The position numbers and the translations under genes are program-made. Shown piece by piece: positions 28,910 to 37,082 of a stretch of DNA of 64,000 nt. Within the stretch, counting starts at the first letter, position 1. Each line of letters starts with the position of its first letter. The notes beneath the pieces are model-generated. The model saw nothing but the letters and a program-made list of their open reading frames with translations, had not been told where the DNA came from and searched no databases. This stretch comes from Hyphomicrobium methylovorum. GTDB taxonomy: Bacteria; Pseudomonadota; Alphaproteobacteria; Rhizobiales; Hyphomicrobiaceae. The stretch lies in contig NZ_QHJE01000001.1 in the NCBI RefSeq assembly GCF_013626205.1, positions 2,522,501-2,586,500 on the forward strand, read 5' to 3'.

Positions 28910-29728
28910 TTAGGCGTTGAAGATCACTGCGCGGCCTTTTGCGAGCGCCGCGAGGAAGAGATTCGATTTTTTCGCGAGGTCGAGCGCGAGCGCGGTTGGT
29001 GCGGAGACGGTGACGAGCCCGCCGATTCCTGCCGTGACCGTCTTTTGCACCAGTTCGAAGCTGCAGCGGCTTGTCATCAAAACGAAGCCGTTCGTCAGAT
29101 CCGTTTCATCGCGCAGCAGTGCGCCGATCAGCTTGTCGAGTGCGTTGTGGCGGCCGACGTCTTCGCGCACGAGTAAAATCTCACCCTCGCGCGAGACCCA
29201 CGCGGCGCCGTGAACGGAGCGATTGAGCTGGTTCATCGGCTGATGCTGATAAAGGCTGCTCGCAGCGCGTTCGATGGCATCGGGCGACGGTGCCCATGTC
29301 CGCGTCAGCACCGGAAGCGGACGCAACGCAGACGAGATGTCTTCGATACCGCACAGGCCACAGCCGGTGCGCCCTTCGACGGTGCGCCGTGCAAGGCGCG
29401 TTGTCTCGAGTTCCGTTTCAGGAATCGCAACGTCGACGGCCACGCCATTATCGACCGGCATCACGAGAACGCCGACAATACTGCGTGGCGACTTGAGAAT
29501 GCCTTCGCCGATGAGGAAGCCGACAGCGAAGTCGCGCAGGTCTGCGGGCGTCGCCATCATCACTGTGTAGGGTTCGGAATTGATCTGCAGCGCGACCGGA
29601 GTTTCCTCCGGCAGTTGCCAAGTGACGCGCTCAGCTTCACCAGCGAGCGACGTCACGCCCGACGCGGGGCGAGAGCAAAGGCTCTCACCGCCGCCGTCAT
29701 GGGTTACTGCTTTCGGCATGACGCTCAT
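28910..29728 (-). CDS. fdhD: Formate dehydrogenase accessory sulfurtransferase FdhD/FdsC
   Basis: Transfers sulfur to, and delivers, the bis-molybdopterin guanine dinucleotide cofactor of formate dehydrogenase. The protein is 272 residues; the persulfide-carrying CxxC loop is GRTGCGLCGIED at about 140-151. LLVREDVGRHNALDKLIG and MTSRCSFELVQK are conserved in FdhD. An alternative start at the second methionine (29719) would shorten it by three residues. It sits between fdsA and fdsD, matching the position called fdsC in fdsGBACD operons. Confidence 0.94.
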   Translation of the reverse strand: MSVMPKAVTHDGGGESLCSRPASGVTSLAGEAERVTWQLPEETPVALQINSEPYTVMMATPADLRDFAVGFLIGEGILKSPRSIVGVLVMPVDNGVAVDVAIPETELETTRLARRTVEGRTGCGLCGIEDISSALRPLPVLTRTWAPSPDAIERAASSLYQHQPMNQLNRSVHGAAWVSREGEILLVREDVGRHNALDKLIGALLRDETDLTNGFVLMTSRCSFELVQKTVTAGIGGLVTVSAPTALALDLAKKSNLFLAALAKGRAVIFNA

Positions 29729-29764
29729 TAGGTGTCACGTCCTCCGTTGAGCGCCGGCAGCGCA

Positions 29765-32683
29765 TTACTCCGCCGGCTCCAACTTCTTTTCCTTGGCAAT
29801 ACGCTTGTTCTCGAGCTCGCGCTCTTCCCATTCCGCCTGCCAATCCGACTGGTGGTTCGAGACCAACACCTGCACCGCCGTCACCTTGTATTCCGGGCAG
29901 TTTGTTGCCCAGTCGGAATTGTCGGTGGTGATGACGTTTGCGCCAGTCATCGGATGGTGGAACGTCGTGTAGACGACGCCCTGGGGCATGCGATCGGAGA
30001 TCTTTGCCTTCAAGGTCGTTGCGCCAACGCGACTTTGCAGCGAGACGATATCGTTCGTCCGGATGCCGCGGACTTCCGCGTCATGAGGATGGATCTCGAG
30101 AACGTCTTCCGGATGCCACGCGCTGTTTTCCGTGCGGCGGGTCTGAGCGCCGACGTTGTACTGCGAGAGGATGCGTCCGGTCGTCAGGATCAGCGGGAAG
30201 TTGCTGTTGGTGCGTTCATCCGTCGGCACGAATGCCGTCAACATGAAGCGGCCCTTGCCACGCGTGAACTCGTCCATGTGCATGATCGGCGTGCCTGTCG
30301 GATGCAGGGTATCGCACGGCCACTGGATCGAACCGAGTTCGTCGAGGCGTTCGAAGGAGACACCTTCAAACGTCGGCGTAACGCGTGCGATCTCGTCCAT
30401 GATCTCGGAAGCCGACGAGTATTGCATCGGGTAGCCCATCGCGGTTGCGATGCGGCTGATGACTTCCCATTCGGGCATGCCCTGCTTTTCCTGCATCACC
30501 TTGCGGACGCGGTTGATGCGGCGCTCGGCGTTGGTGAAGGTGCCGTCCTTTTCGAGGAACGACGTGCCTGGCAGGAAGACGTGTGCGAAGGCGGCTGTCT
30601 CGTTCAGGAAGAGATCCTGGACGACGAGAATATCAAGCGCCTTGAGTGCATGCTCGACGTGATGCGTGTTCGGGTCGGACTGAGCGATGTCTTCGCCCTG
30701 GATGAACATGCCCCGGAAGGAGCCGTCACCCGCAGCGTCGAACATGTTCGGCAGACGAAGGCCCGGCTCCGGATCGAGGTTGGTTTTCCATTCCTTCTCG
30801 AACACGTCGCGCACTTCGGCGTTCGCAACGTGGCGATAACCGGGGAACTCGTGCGGGAACGAGCCCATATCGCACGAGCCCTGCACGTTGTTCTGACCGC
30901 GCAGCGGGTTCACGCCGACGCCTTCACGGCCGATGTTGCCGGTGGCCATCGCGATGTTGGCCATGGACATGACCATCGTGGAACCTTGGCTATGCTCGGT
31001 CACGCCGAGGCCGTAGTAAATCGCGCCGTTGCCGCCGGTTGCGAACAGGCGAGCAGCTTTCCGCACGTCTTCAGCCGGAACACCGGTGATGGATTCAACA
31101 ACTTCGGGCGAATGCTCCGGCTGCTTGATGAATTCTTCCCAGCGTTCGAAATCAGCGGCCTCGCAACGACGCTTGACGAAATTACGATCGATCAAGTTTT
31201 CGGTAGCGATGACATGGCCGATGGCGTTCATCACCGCGACGTTCGTCGATGGCTTCAGCGGCAGATGGTAGACCGCTTCAACGTGTGGCGAGCGCACGAG
31301 TTCGATGCGGCGCGGATCGACGACGATCAGCTTCGCGCCCTCACGAATGCGCTTCTTCATCCGCGAACCGAAGACGGGATGCGCGTCAGTCGGGTTGGCA
31401 CCGACGAGCAGGATGACATCGGACTTGTCGACGCTCTTGAAGTCCTGAGTGCCGGCCGATTCACCGAACGTCTGCTTCAGACCGTAGCCGGTCGGCGAAT
31501 GGCAGACGCGGGCGCAGGTGTCGATGTTGTTCGTTTTGAAGGCCGCGCGGACCATGCGCTGTACGACATAGACTTCCTCGTTCGTGGTGCGCGAGGAGGT
31601 GATGCCGCCGATGGAGTCCTTGCCGTATTTCTCTTGCGTCTCTTTCAGGCGCTTCGCGGCATAGTTGATGGCTTCGTCCCAAGAGACGACCTGCCACGGA
31701 TCCGTGATCTTTTCGCGGATCATCGGTGTAAGAACGCGATCCTTGTGCGTTGCGTATCCGAATGCGAAGCGGCCCTTCACGCATGAATGGCCTTCGTTGG
31801 CGCCGCCATCTTTGTAGGGCACCATGCGCGTGACGTCTTCGCCGCGCATCTCGGCTTTGAACGAGCAGCCTACGCCGCAGTAGGCGCAGGTGGTCACGAC
31901 GGAATGCTCGGGCTGGCCGATTTCGATGACCGATTTCTCGATCAGAGTCGCGGTCGGGCATGCCTGCACGCAGGCGCCGCAAGACACGCACTCGGATGCG
32001 AGGAACTCTTCATCCATTCCAGCTGCAACGTGAGAAGCAAAGCCGCGGCCGTCGATCGTCAATGCGAACGTGCCTTGCACTTCTTCGCAAGCGCGGACGC
32101 AACGCGAGCAAACGATGCACTTCGATGGTTCGAACTGGAAGTAGGGGTTCGAAAGATCCTTCGGCTGATAGAGGTCATTGACCTTGCCATCGGCGCGAGC
32201 GGCGAAGACGTGGTTCTCGCCATCATAGCCGTAGCGGACTTCGCGCAGGCCAACTGCGCCCGCCATGTCCTGAAGTTCGCAGTCGCCGTTGGCGCCGCAG
32301 GTCAGGCAGTCCAGCGGATGGTCGGAGATGTAGAGCTCCATCACGCCGCGACGAAGCTTGGCGAGGCGCTGGTTCTGGGTCGTGACCTTGATGCCAGGCG
32401 CGACCGGTGTCGTGCATGACGCCGGCGTGCCGCGGCGGCCTTCGATCTCGCAAAGGCAAAGACGGCACGAGCCGAACGGCTCAAGGCTATCCGTTGCGCA
32501 GAGCTTCGGAATTTGAATTCCGAGCTGCATTGCTGCGCTCATGATCGATGTGCCTTCCGGCACGGTGATTTCCATGCCGTCGATCTCAAGCGTGACTTGC
32601 TTGGTCGTTTCGTGGAGTTCCGGATTCGGCGTACCGAAATCGGTCTCTTTGATGAGAGTCATCGGCTTAACGTGTTGGTTCAT
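29765..32683 (-). CDS. fdsA: NAD-dependent formate dehydrogenase alpha subunit FdsA (molybdoenzyme)
   Basis: Catalytic subunit oxidising formate to CO2, 972 residues. N-terminal ferredoxin-type [2Fe-2S] domain (CRLCLCEIEG region), then a His-ligated cluster site (HPLDCLTCGANGDC), two ferredoxin [4Fe-4S] motifs (CIVCSRCVRAC and CVSCGACVQACP), and a further cluster before the molybdenum domain (CAYCGVGCSF). The Mo ligand is cysteine, in RVCHSPTGYGLKQTFGES, not selenocysteine. The C-terminal MoCo-binding domain includes RRTENSAWHPED. Electrons pass to FdsG/FdsB and NAD. Cytoplasmic; the last step of methanethiol- or methanol-carbon dissimilation. Confidence 0.96.
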   Translation of the reverse strand: MNQHVKPMTLIKETDFGTPNPELHETTKQVTLEIDGMEITVPEGTSIMSAAMQLGIQIPKLCATDSLEPFGSCRLCLCEIEGRRGTPASCTTPVAPGIKVTTQNQRLAKLRRGVMELYISDHPLDCLTCGANGDCELQDMAGAVGLREVRYGYDGENHVFAARADGKVNDLYQPKDLSNPYFQFEPSKCIVCSRCVRACEEVQGTFALTIDGRGFASHVAAGMDEEFLASECVSCGACVQACPTATLIEKSVIEIGQPEHSVVTTCAYCGVGCSFKAEMRGEDVTRMVPYKDGGANEGHSCVKGRFAFGYATHKDRVLTPMIREKITDPWQVVSWDEAINYAAKRLKETQEKYGKDSIGGITSSRTTNEEVYVVQRMVRAAFKTNNIDTCARVCHSPTGYGLKQTFGESAGTQDFKSVDKSDVILLVGANPTDAHPVFGSRMKKRIREGAKLIVVDPRRIELVRSPHVEAVYHLPLKPSTNVAVMNAIGHVIATENLIDRNFVKRRCEAADFERWEEFIKQPEHSPEVVESITGVPAEDVRKAARLFATGGNGAIYYGLGVTEHSQGSTMVMSMANIAMATGNIGREGVGVNPLRGQNNVQGSCDMGSFPHEFPGYRHVANAEVRDVFEKEWKTNLDPEPGLRLPNMFDAAGDGSFRGMFIQGEDIAQSDPNTHHVEHALKALDILVVQDLFLNETAAFAHVFLPGTSFLEKDGTFTNAERRINRVRKVMQEKQGMPEWEVISRIATAMGYPMQYSSASEIMDEIARVTPTFEGVSFERLDELGSIQWPCDTLHPTGTPIMHMDEFTRGKGRFMLTAFVPTDERTNSNFPLILTTGRILSQYNVGAQTRRTENSAWHPEDVLEIHPHDAEVRGIRTNDIVSLQSRVGATTLKAKISDRMPQGVVYTTFHHPMTGANVITTDNSDWATNCPEYKVTAVQVLVSNHQSDWQAEWEERELENKRIAKEKKLEPAE

Positions 32684-32719
32684 TTTCCGTCCTCGTTGAG
32701 GTCGTGAAGTCCTGGATCG

Positions 32720-34285
32720 TTATTCAGCTGCGTCTGCAAGAAACTTGTTTGGCGCCGGTTTGCGGAAATCTTCAGGGAAGCCGCGAACCGCGCTCATCAC
32801 AGGGAATGGTGTCAACCCTCCCATCGCGCACAACGACCCATCGGCCATCGTCACGCAGAGATCTTCCAAGAGCACCATGTTCTTCTCGCGATCGACGTCG
32901 GCGATGATCCGGTCGATCACCTCCACACCGCGCGTCGAGCCGATGCGGCACGGCGTGCACTTGCCGCAACTTTCGATCGTGCAGAATTCCATCGCGAAGC
33001 GCGCTTGCTTTGCCATGTCGACGGTGTCGTCAAACACGACGAGGCCGCCGTGTCCGACCATCGCGTCGACCTTGGCGAATTCCTCGTAGTCCATCGGAAC
33101 GTCGAATTTGGATTCCGGGATGTAGGCTCCGAGCGGGCCGCCGACCTGCACCGCGCGAACGGGCCGACCAGTCGCTGTGCCACCACCGTAATCTTCGACG
33201 AGCTGGCGCGTGGTGATACCGAACGCCTTTTCGACAAGGCCGCCTTGTTTGATGTTGCCCGCGATCTGGAATGCGAGCGTACCGCGCGATCGGCCGACGC
33301 CGTAGTCGCGATAGAACTCGCCACCTTTCGCGAGAATGATCGGTACGGCGGCGAAGCTCATCACGTTGTTGATGATCGTCGGCTTGCCGAACAGTCCTTC
33401 GATCGCAGGGATCGGCGGCTTGAAGCGAACGATGCCGCGCTTGCCCTCGATGCTTTCGAGCATCGACGTTTCTTCGCCGCAGATGTAGGCGCCAGCGCCC
33501 ATGCGAACGAAGAGGTCAAACGAGTACTGCGAGCCCTGAATGTTGTCGCCGAGCCAGTTCGCCTTGCGAGCGATGTCGATCGCTTCGCGCAGCACATGCA
33601 CGGAGTGGGGGTATTCAGAGCGGACGTAGATGTAGCCCTTGGTGGCGCCGCCAGCGATGGCCGCAATCGTCATGCCTTCGATCAGGCAATATGGATCGCC
33701 TTCCATCAGCATGCGGTCGGCAAAGGTGCCGCTGTCGCCTTCGTCGGCGTTGCAGGCGACGTACTTCTCGTCGCCCTTGAGATCGTGGACGGTTTTCCAC
33801 TTGATGCCGGTGGGGAAGCCCGCACCGCCACGGCCGCGCAATCCGGACGTCGTAACTTCGGTCACGATGTCGATAGGCTTCATTTCAAGAGCTTTGACGA
33901 GACCGTCGAAGCCGCCATGTTTGCGGTAATCTTCAATCGACAGCGGATCGGTGATGCCGCAGCGTGCGAACGTCAACCGTTCCTGGTTTTTGAAATAGGG
34001 GATCTCTTCGGTCAGGCCGTGACCGAGTGCGTGCGATTTTCCTTTGAGGAAGCCGCCGTCGAACAGGCCTGCAACGTCGCGCGTCGATACCGGACCGTAG
34101 GCAACGCGCCCGGCTTCCGTTTCAACTTCGACGAGCGGTTCGAGATAGAGCATGCCGCGCGAGCCGTTGCGCACGATGCGAACGTCTTCGTTGCGGTTCT
34201 TGGCTTCGCGCTCAATCGCTGCTGCAACCTCATCGGCGCCAACGGAAAGAGCAGCAGCATCGCGTGGGACAAATACGGTGATCAT
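32720..34285 (-). CDS. fdsB: Formate dehydrogenase beta subunit FdsB (NADH-binding)
   Basis: Diaphorase subunit that carries FMN and reduces NAD, 521 residues, homologous to complex I NuoF. FMN/NAD-binding glycine-rich motifs are GLRGRGGAGFPTGIKWK and GAGAYICGEETSMLESIEG. The C-terminal [4Fe-4S] site is SCGKCTPCRIG. The N-terminal 120 residues form the thioredoxin-like domain seen fused in FdsB-type proteins. Its start overlaps the fdsG stop by four bases (ATGA), indicating translational coupling. Confidence 0.95.
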   Translation of the reverse strand: MITVFVPRDAAALSVGADEVAAAIEREAKNRNEDVRIVRNGSRGMLYLEPLVEVETEAGRVAYGPVSTRDVAGLFDGGFLKGKSHALGHGLTEEIPYFKNQERLTFARCGITDPLSIEDYRKHGGFDGLVKALEMKPIDIVTEVTTSGLRGRGGAGFPTGIKWKTVHDLKGDEKYVACNADEGDSGTFADRMLMEGDPYCLIEGMTIAAIAGGATKGYIYVRSEYPHSVHVLREAIDIARKANWLGDNIQGSQYSFDLFVRMGAGAYICGEETSMLESIEGKRGIVRFKPPIPAIEGLFGKPTIINNVMSFAAVPIILAKGGEFYRDYGVGRSRGTLAFQIAGNIKQGGLVEKAFGITTRQLVEDYGGGTATGRPVRAVQVGGPLGAYIPESKFDVPMDYEEFAKVDAMVGHGGLVVFDDTVDMAKQARFAMEFCTIESCGKCTPCRIGSTRGVEVIDRIIADVDREKNMVLLEDLCVTMADGSLCAMGGLTPFPVMSAVRGFPEDFRKPAPNKFLADAAE

Positions 34286-34818
34286 TCTGCTGCTTCCTTC
34301 TCGAGTCCGGCGATGATCTCGTCGAAGCGCTGGGAGTCGACTTTACCATACAATTTCTCACCAACCATCACTGCCGGAGAGAGTGCACAGTTGCCGAGGC
34401 AGAATACCTGCTCGATCGTTACCGAGCCGTCAGCGGTCGTGCCGCCGAGGGGGACATTCAACGAGTGTTCCGCGTGCCGACAAAGCTCATCAGTGCCCAT
34501 GGCCTGACAGGCTTCGGCGCGGCAGATCTTGACGACGTTCCGGCCAACCGGATGGCGGTGGAATTCATGATAGAACGTCAACACGCCGTAGATCTCAGCG
34601 CGAGACCTGTTCAGGGCCTGCGCAATAGGCGGTAGTGCCGCATCCGGCACGTAGCCCAGCTCATGTTGGAGTTCGTGAAAAATCTCCAGCAACTCATCCG
34701 GTTTGTTGCCGTGGCGGGCGCACACGGCGACCGCTGCGATTTCGACGGGGGTCAGCGCTGCGGGTTCTTCCCGGCGCGGTCCTTTTTGTTTCTTCCCGAC
34801 CTTTGCCATGCTCAGCAT
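34282..34818 (-). CDS. fdsG: Formate dehydrogenase gamma subunit FdsG
   Basis: Thioredoxin-like [2Fe-2S] subunit of 178 residues, homologous to complex I NuoE. The cluster cysteines are in KICRAEACQAMG and FCLGNCALSPAVMV. A helical N-terminal region (LELFHELQHELGYVPDAALPPIA) and NVVKIC support the family. It is the first gene of the fdsGBACD operon. The upstream spacer holds a LysR-type inverted repeat, and a LysR gene follows on the same strand upstream, suggesting formate-responsive activation as in related operons. Confidence 0.95.
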   Translation of the reverse strand: MLSMAKVGKKQKGPRREEPAALTPVEIAAVAVCARHGNKPDELLEIFHELQHELGYVPDAALPPIAQALNRSRAEIYGVLTFYHEFHRHPVGRNVVKICRAEACQAMGTDELCRHAEHSLNVPLGGTTADGSVTIEQVFCLGNCALSPAVMVGEKLYGKVDSQRFDEIIAGLEKEAAE

Positions 34819-34900
34819 TTCCTCAAGTAACGCCGCGGCATTCGCGCAGTGTTTATAACTTAGATGCGCAGTTCACCGCCTGAATTCTAGTGGGTTACTT

Positions 34901-34915
34901 TTTACTATCGATAAA
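34901..34915. promoter_or_regulatory. LysR-type box upstream of fdsG
   Basis: TTTA-N7-TAAA centred on the palindrome TATCGATA (34906-34913) fits the T-N11-A pattern. It lies about 85-95 bases before the fdsG ATG, a normal distance for a LysR activation site. Confidence 0.5.
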
Positions 34916-35017
34916 ATAGGTTTTGCTTATGTTCTCATCGACGCGGTCGATGGTGCGACGCAAAAAGCCCTACTGTCATCGAGTATACTAGAGCGGAAAG
35001 TGAAGGAATTCGAGCCC

Positions 35018-35923
35018 TCACGTGTTGGTTTTCGACCAAAGCTCTAGAGCGGCCGTGCGAAATGCGCGGACAAGGGGCGACACAGGGTCACGGTCGGCCG
35101 TGAGAAGTCCAACGCTGTGGGCAACTTCTGGCTTCACCAAAGGAATCGCGCAAAGCGTCGAATCGGTTCCGAGCAGCGATACGGTATCGCGCGGCATGAT
35201 GGAGGCGATGCCCATCAGTTGAACGCTGGTGTAGAGGTTAATGATCGAGTTGCTCTCGAGCGCCGGAACGGGGCGCGCGCCGGCTGACTTGAACGCCTGA
35301 TCGATAATCCGGCGATTCTGCATGTTCGATGTTGGCAGCCCAATGGGCAGCTCCGCGGCTTCCTGCCAAGTTATCGAGTCGCGCGTGGAAAGTGCGTGGC
35401 CGGCGGGCAGGAACAGGCAATACCGCTCCGTGTAGAGAGGCAGCGAGAGAAGGCCGTTAATCGGCTCGTTGTCGAGATAGCTGACGCCGACGTCGAGCGT
35501 ATATTCGTCGAGGCCGCGAAGAATTTCCTCGGACGAGAGCGACAGGATCGAAAAGTCGATGTGAGGGTGCAACTTGCGCACTTCCCGCGTGAGACGCGGA
35601 AGCATCGACAGCGCCGAAGGGATCGCGCCGAGTGAGAGGCGGCCGATCAGCCCGAAGTCAGTCGTTGCGAGATGGGCCAGCTCCTGGTGCATGGACGACC
35701 AGTTGTTGAGGATCAACTGCGCCCATTTGAGAATGCGTTCGCCTTCCTGAGTCAGGCCCTGGTAGCGCTGCCCGCGTTCGACGATCGGCACGCCGAGTTC
35801 GAGTTCGAGCTGGCGGATGCGTCCCGACAGCGTCGGCTGGGTGACGCTGCATGCGGTTGCTGCGCGCGTGAAATGCTTCTCACGCGCCAGCGCTACGAGA
35901 TACTGAAGCTGCCGGATATCCAT
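35018..35923 (-). CDS. LysR-family regulator, probable activator of fdsGBACD
   Basis: A LysR protein of 301 residues, starting MDIRQLQYLVALAREKHFTRAA. The helix-turn-helix (SVTQPTLSGRIRQLELELG) is followed by a substrate-binding-like domain with IGLPTSNMQNRRIIDQAF and VALESNS-like segments. It lies directly upstream of fdsG on the same strand with a 199-base gap that contains a T-N11-A box. Regulators of this family sit beside fds operons in other bacteria and respond to formate. The link here rests on position and motif. Confidence 0.85.
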   Translation of the reverse strand: MDIRQLQYLVALAREKHFTRAATACSVTQPTLSGRIRQLELELGVPIVERGQRYQGLTQEGERILKWAQLILNNWSSMHQELAHLATTDFGLIGRLSLGAIPSALSMLPRLTREVRKLHPHIDFSILSLSSEEILRGLDEYTLDVGVSYLDNEPINGLLSLPLYTERYCLFLPAGHALSTRDSITWQEAAELPIGLPTSNMQNRRIIDQAFKSAGARPVPALESNSIINLYTSVQLMGIASIMPRDTVSLLGTDSTLCAIPLVKPEVAHSVGLLTADRDPVSPLVRAFRTAALELWSKTNT

Positions 35924-36007
35924 GGGGGCTCTCGCTCCGTCGAGAGAAGCGAGATCATTGTTGTTTTGCTCAGCAAATGCAACAGGTCCGCGTCTGGCTG
36001 GAGGATT

Positions 36008-36754
36008 TCAGCACTCCATGCCAGCGGCGTCGAAGACGTGGCCTGACAGCGAACGGCCCTTGCGGGATGCGAGATGCAGCGCGAGGGCGGCAACGTCGGT
36101 TTCGTTGGTCAGCACAGCGCCGGTATTGGCGTCGCCCGCATCAATCACCCTCGGACCTACGGCGTTGACGCGAATGCCTTTGTCTGCCCAGTCGCGCGCT
36201 TCGGCTGCGGTCATCGCGGCGAGCGCCGTGCGCAGGTAGCCAGCAACCGCCGCATCGCGCTTGTGGCGCGGGGTGGGCATCTTCAACACGTTGAGGATAA
36301 GGCCATCGGTCATCACGAGGCTCATCCGGTTCGCGAGAACGCGCGTGAGTTGGGCAAGCGAATCCAGCTTTGCGGAGACGAGTGCGTCCAGGTCGTGATC
36401 GAGTTCGATGGCGTCCAGTTCGGCTTCGGATACCGTGGCCATGTTGATTGCCACGTCGAGGCCGCCGAAGACTTGCGCTGACGTTTGCGCAAAGCGTGCC
36501 GCCGCGTTGGCTCCGGAAAGATCGAGCGTGTGCAGGCGAATGTCACCGGCGCTTTGGGTGAGAAACGCGACAAGCTCGATGAGATCTTGAGACGGCTCAG
36601 TCGTCTGGACGACGAGCTTTGCGTTCAGCTCCGCGAAGGAGCGCGCAACGTCTACCCCGGCCGTAGCGGTGAGGCCGGTTACTAGAACTCGTGTATCGGC
36701 AAACTCGCCGGACAAGCTATCCTCAGGACGCGCACTGATACGATCCATATACAT
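36008..36754 (-). CDS. Degenerate short-chain dehydrogenase-like protein
   Basis: An SDR-fold protein of 248 residues whose active-site motifs are altered. The cofactor loop reads TGLTATAGVDVA in place of TGxxxGIG, and the catalytic YxxxK is missing: the matching segment is AGYLRTALAAM, with no lysine four residues after the tyrosine. The later GIRVNAVGPRVIDAG and terminal LSGHVFDAAG are clearly SDR. It is probably catalytically inactive or binds a cofactor differently. GAGGGGGA precedes the ATG at 36754. It is followed, 84 bases on, by the LysR gene on the same strand; no functional link is evident. Confidence 0.7.
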   Translation of the reverse strand: MYMDRISARPEDSLSGEFADTRVLVTGLTATAGVDVARSFAELNAKLVVQTTEPSQDLIELVAFLTQSAGDIRLHTLDLSGANAAARFAQTSAQVFGGLDVAINMATVSEAELDAIELDHDLDALVSAKLDSLAQLTRVLANRMSLVMTDGLILNVLKMPTPRHKRDAAVAGYLRTALAAMTAAEARDWADKGIRVNAVGPRVIDAGDANTGAVLTNETDVAALALHLASRKGRSLSGHVFDAAGMEC

Positions 36755-37082
36755 GACGCTTTTCCCCCTCAATCCACAAACGCAAGACCGGCGAACGCGA
36801 GAGGCGCCGTCGGTTCGCACCATAGCATGCCGATTCGCCTAACGAGACCTAAACAGCCAGCCGATTCGGGTACGCTGGCGACGGGTCAAGGGCGCTTTTG
36901 CGGCTGTGCACCGGCAGAAAATGAACGTGTGTGTGACTGAGGAGCCCCGTCGAAGTATAGAAGTGGGCTTTAGCGCGCCTGCAACTCGGGAAACATGGTG
37001 ATAGGCGTGCCGGCAACATTGCGACTCGCTCGATGAGACTGCGAAGCTCTCAACAGTCGAATCGATTGGCGGCCTTTACACT
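36755..37082. promoter_or_regulatory. Divergent promoter region with four GANTC sites
   Basis: GANTC words, targets of the CcrM cell-cycle methylase in alphaproteobacteria, occur at 36832-36836, 36863-36867, 37023-37027 and 37059-37063. The last lies 20 bases before the TipF-like start. No gene is visible in the region. Confidence 0.45.

Noticed and set aside
29732-31786. Long open frame of 684 codons on the plus strand
   Set aside because: It is antisense to fdsA, whose motifs are complete, and arises from codon bias in a GC-rich gene. The same applies to frames at 33005-34507 and 43165-44799.
29765-32683. Selenocysteine formate dehydrogenase
   Set aside because: The molybdenum ligand codon encodes cysteine (RVCHSPTG) and no in-frame TGA is present.
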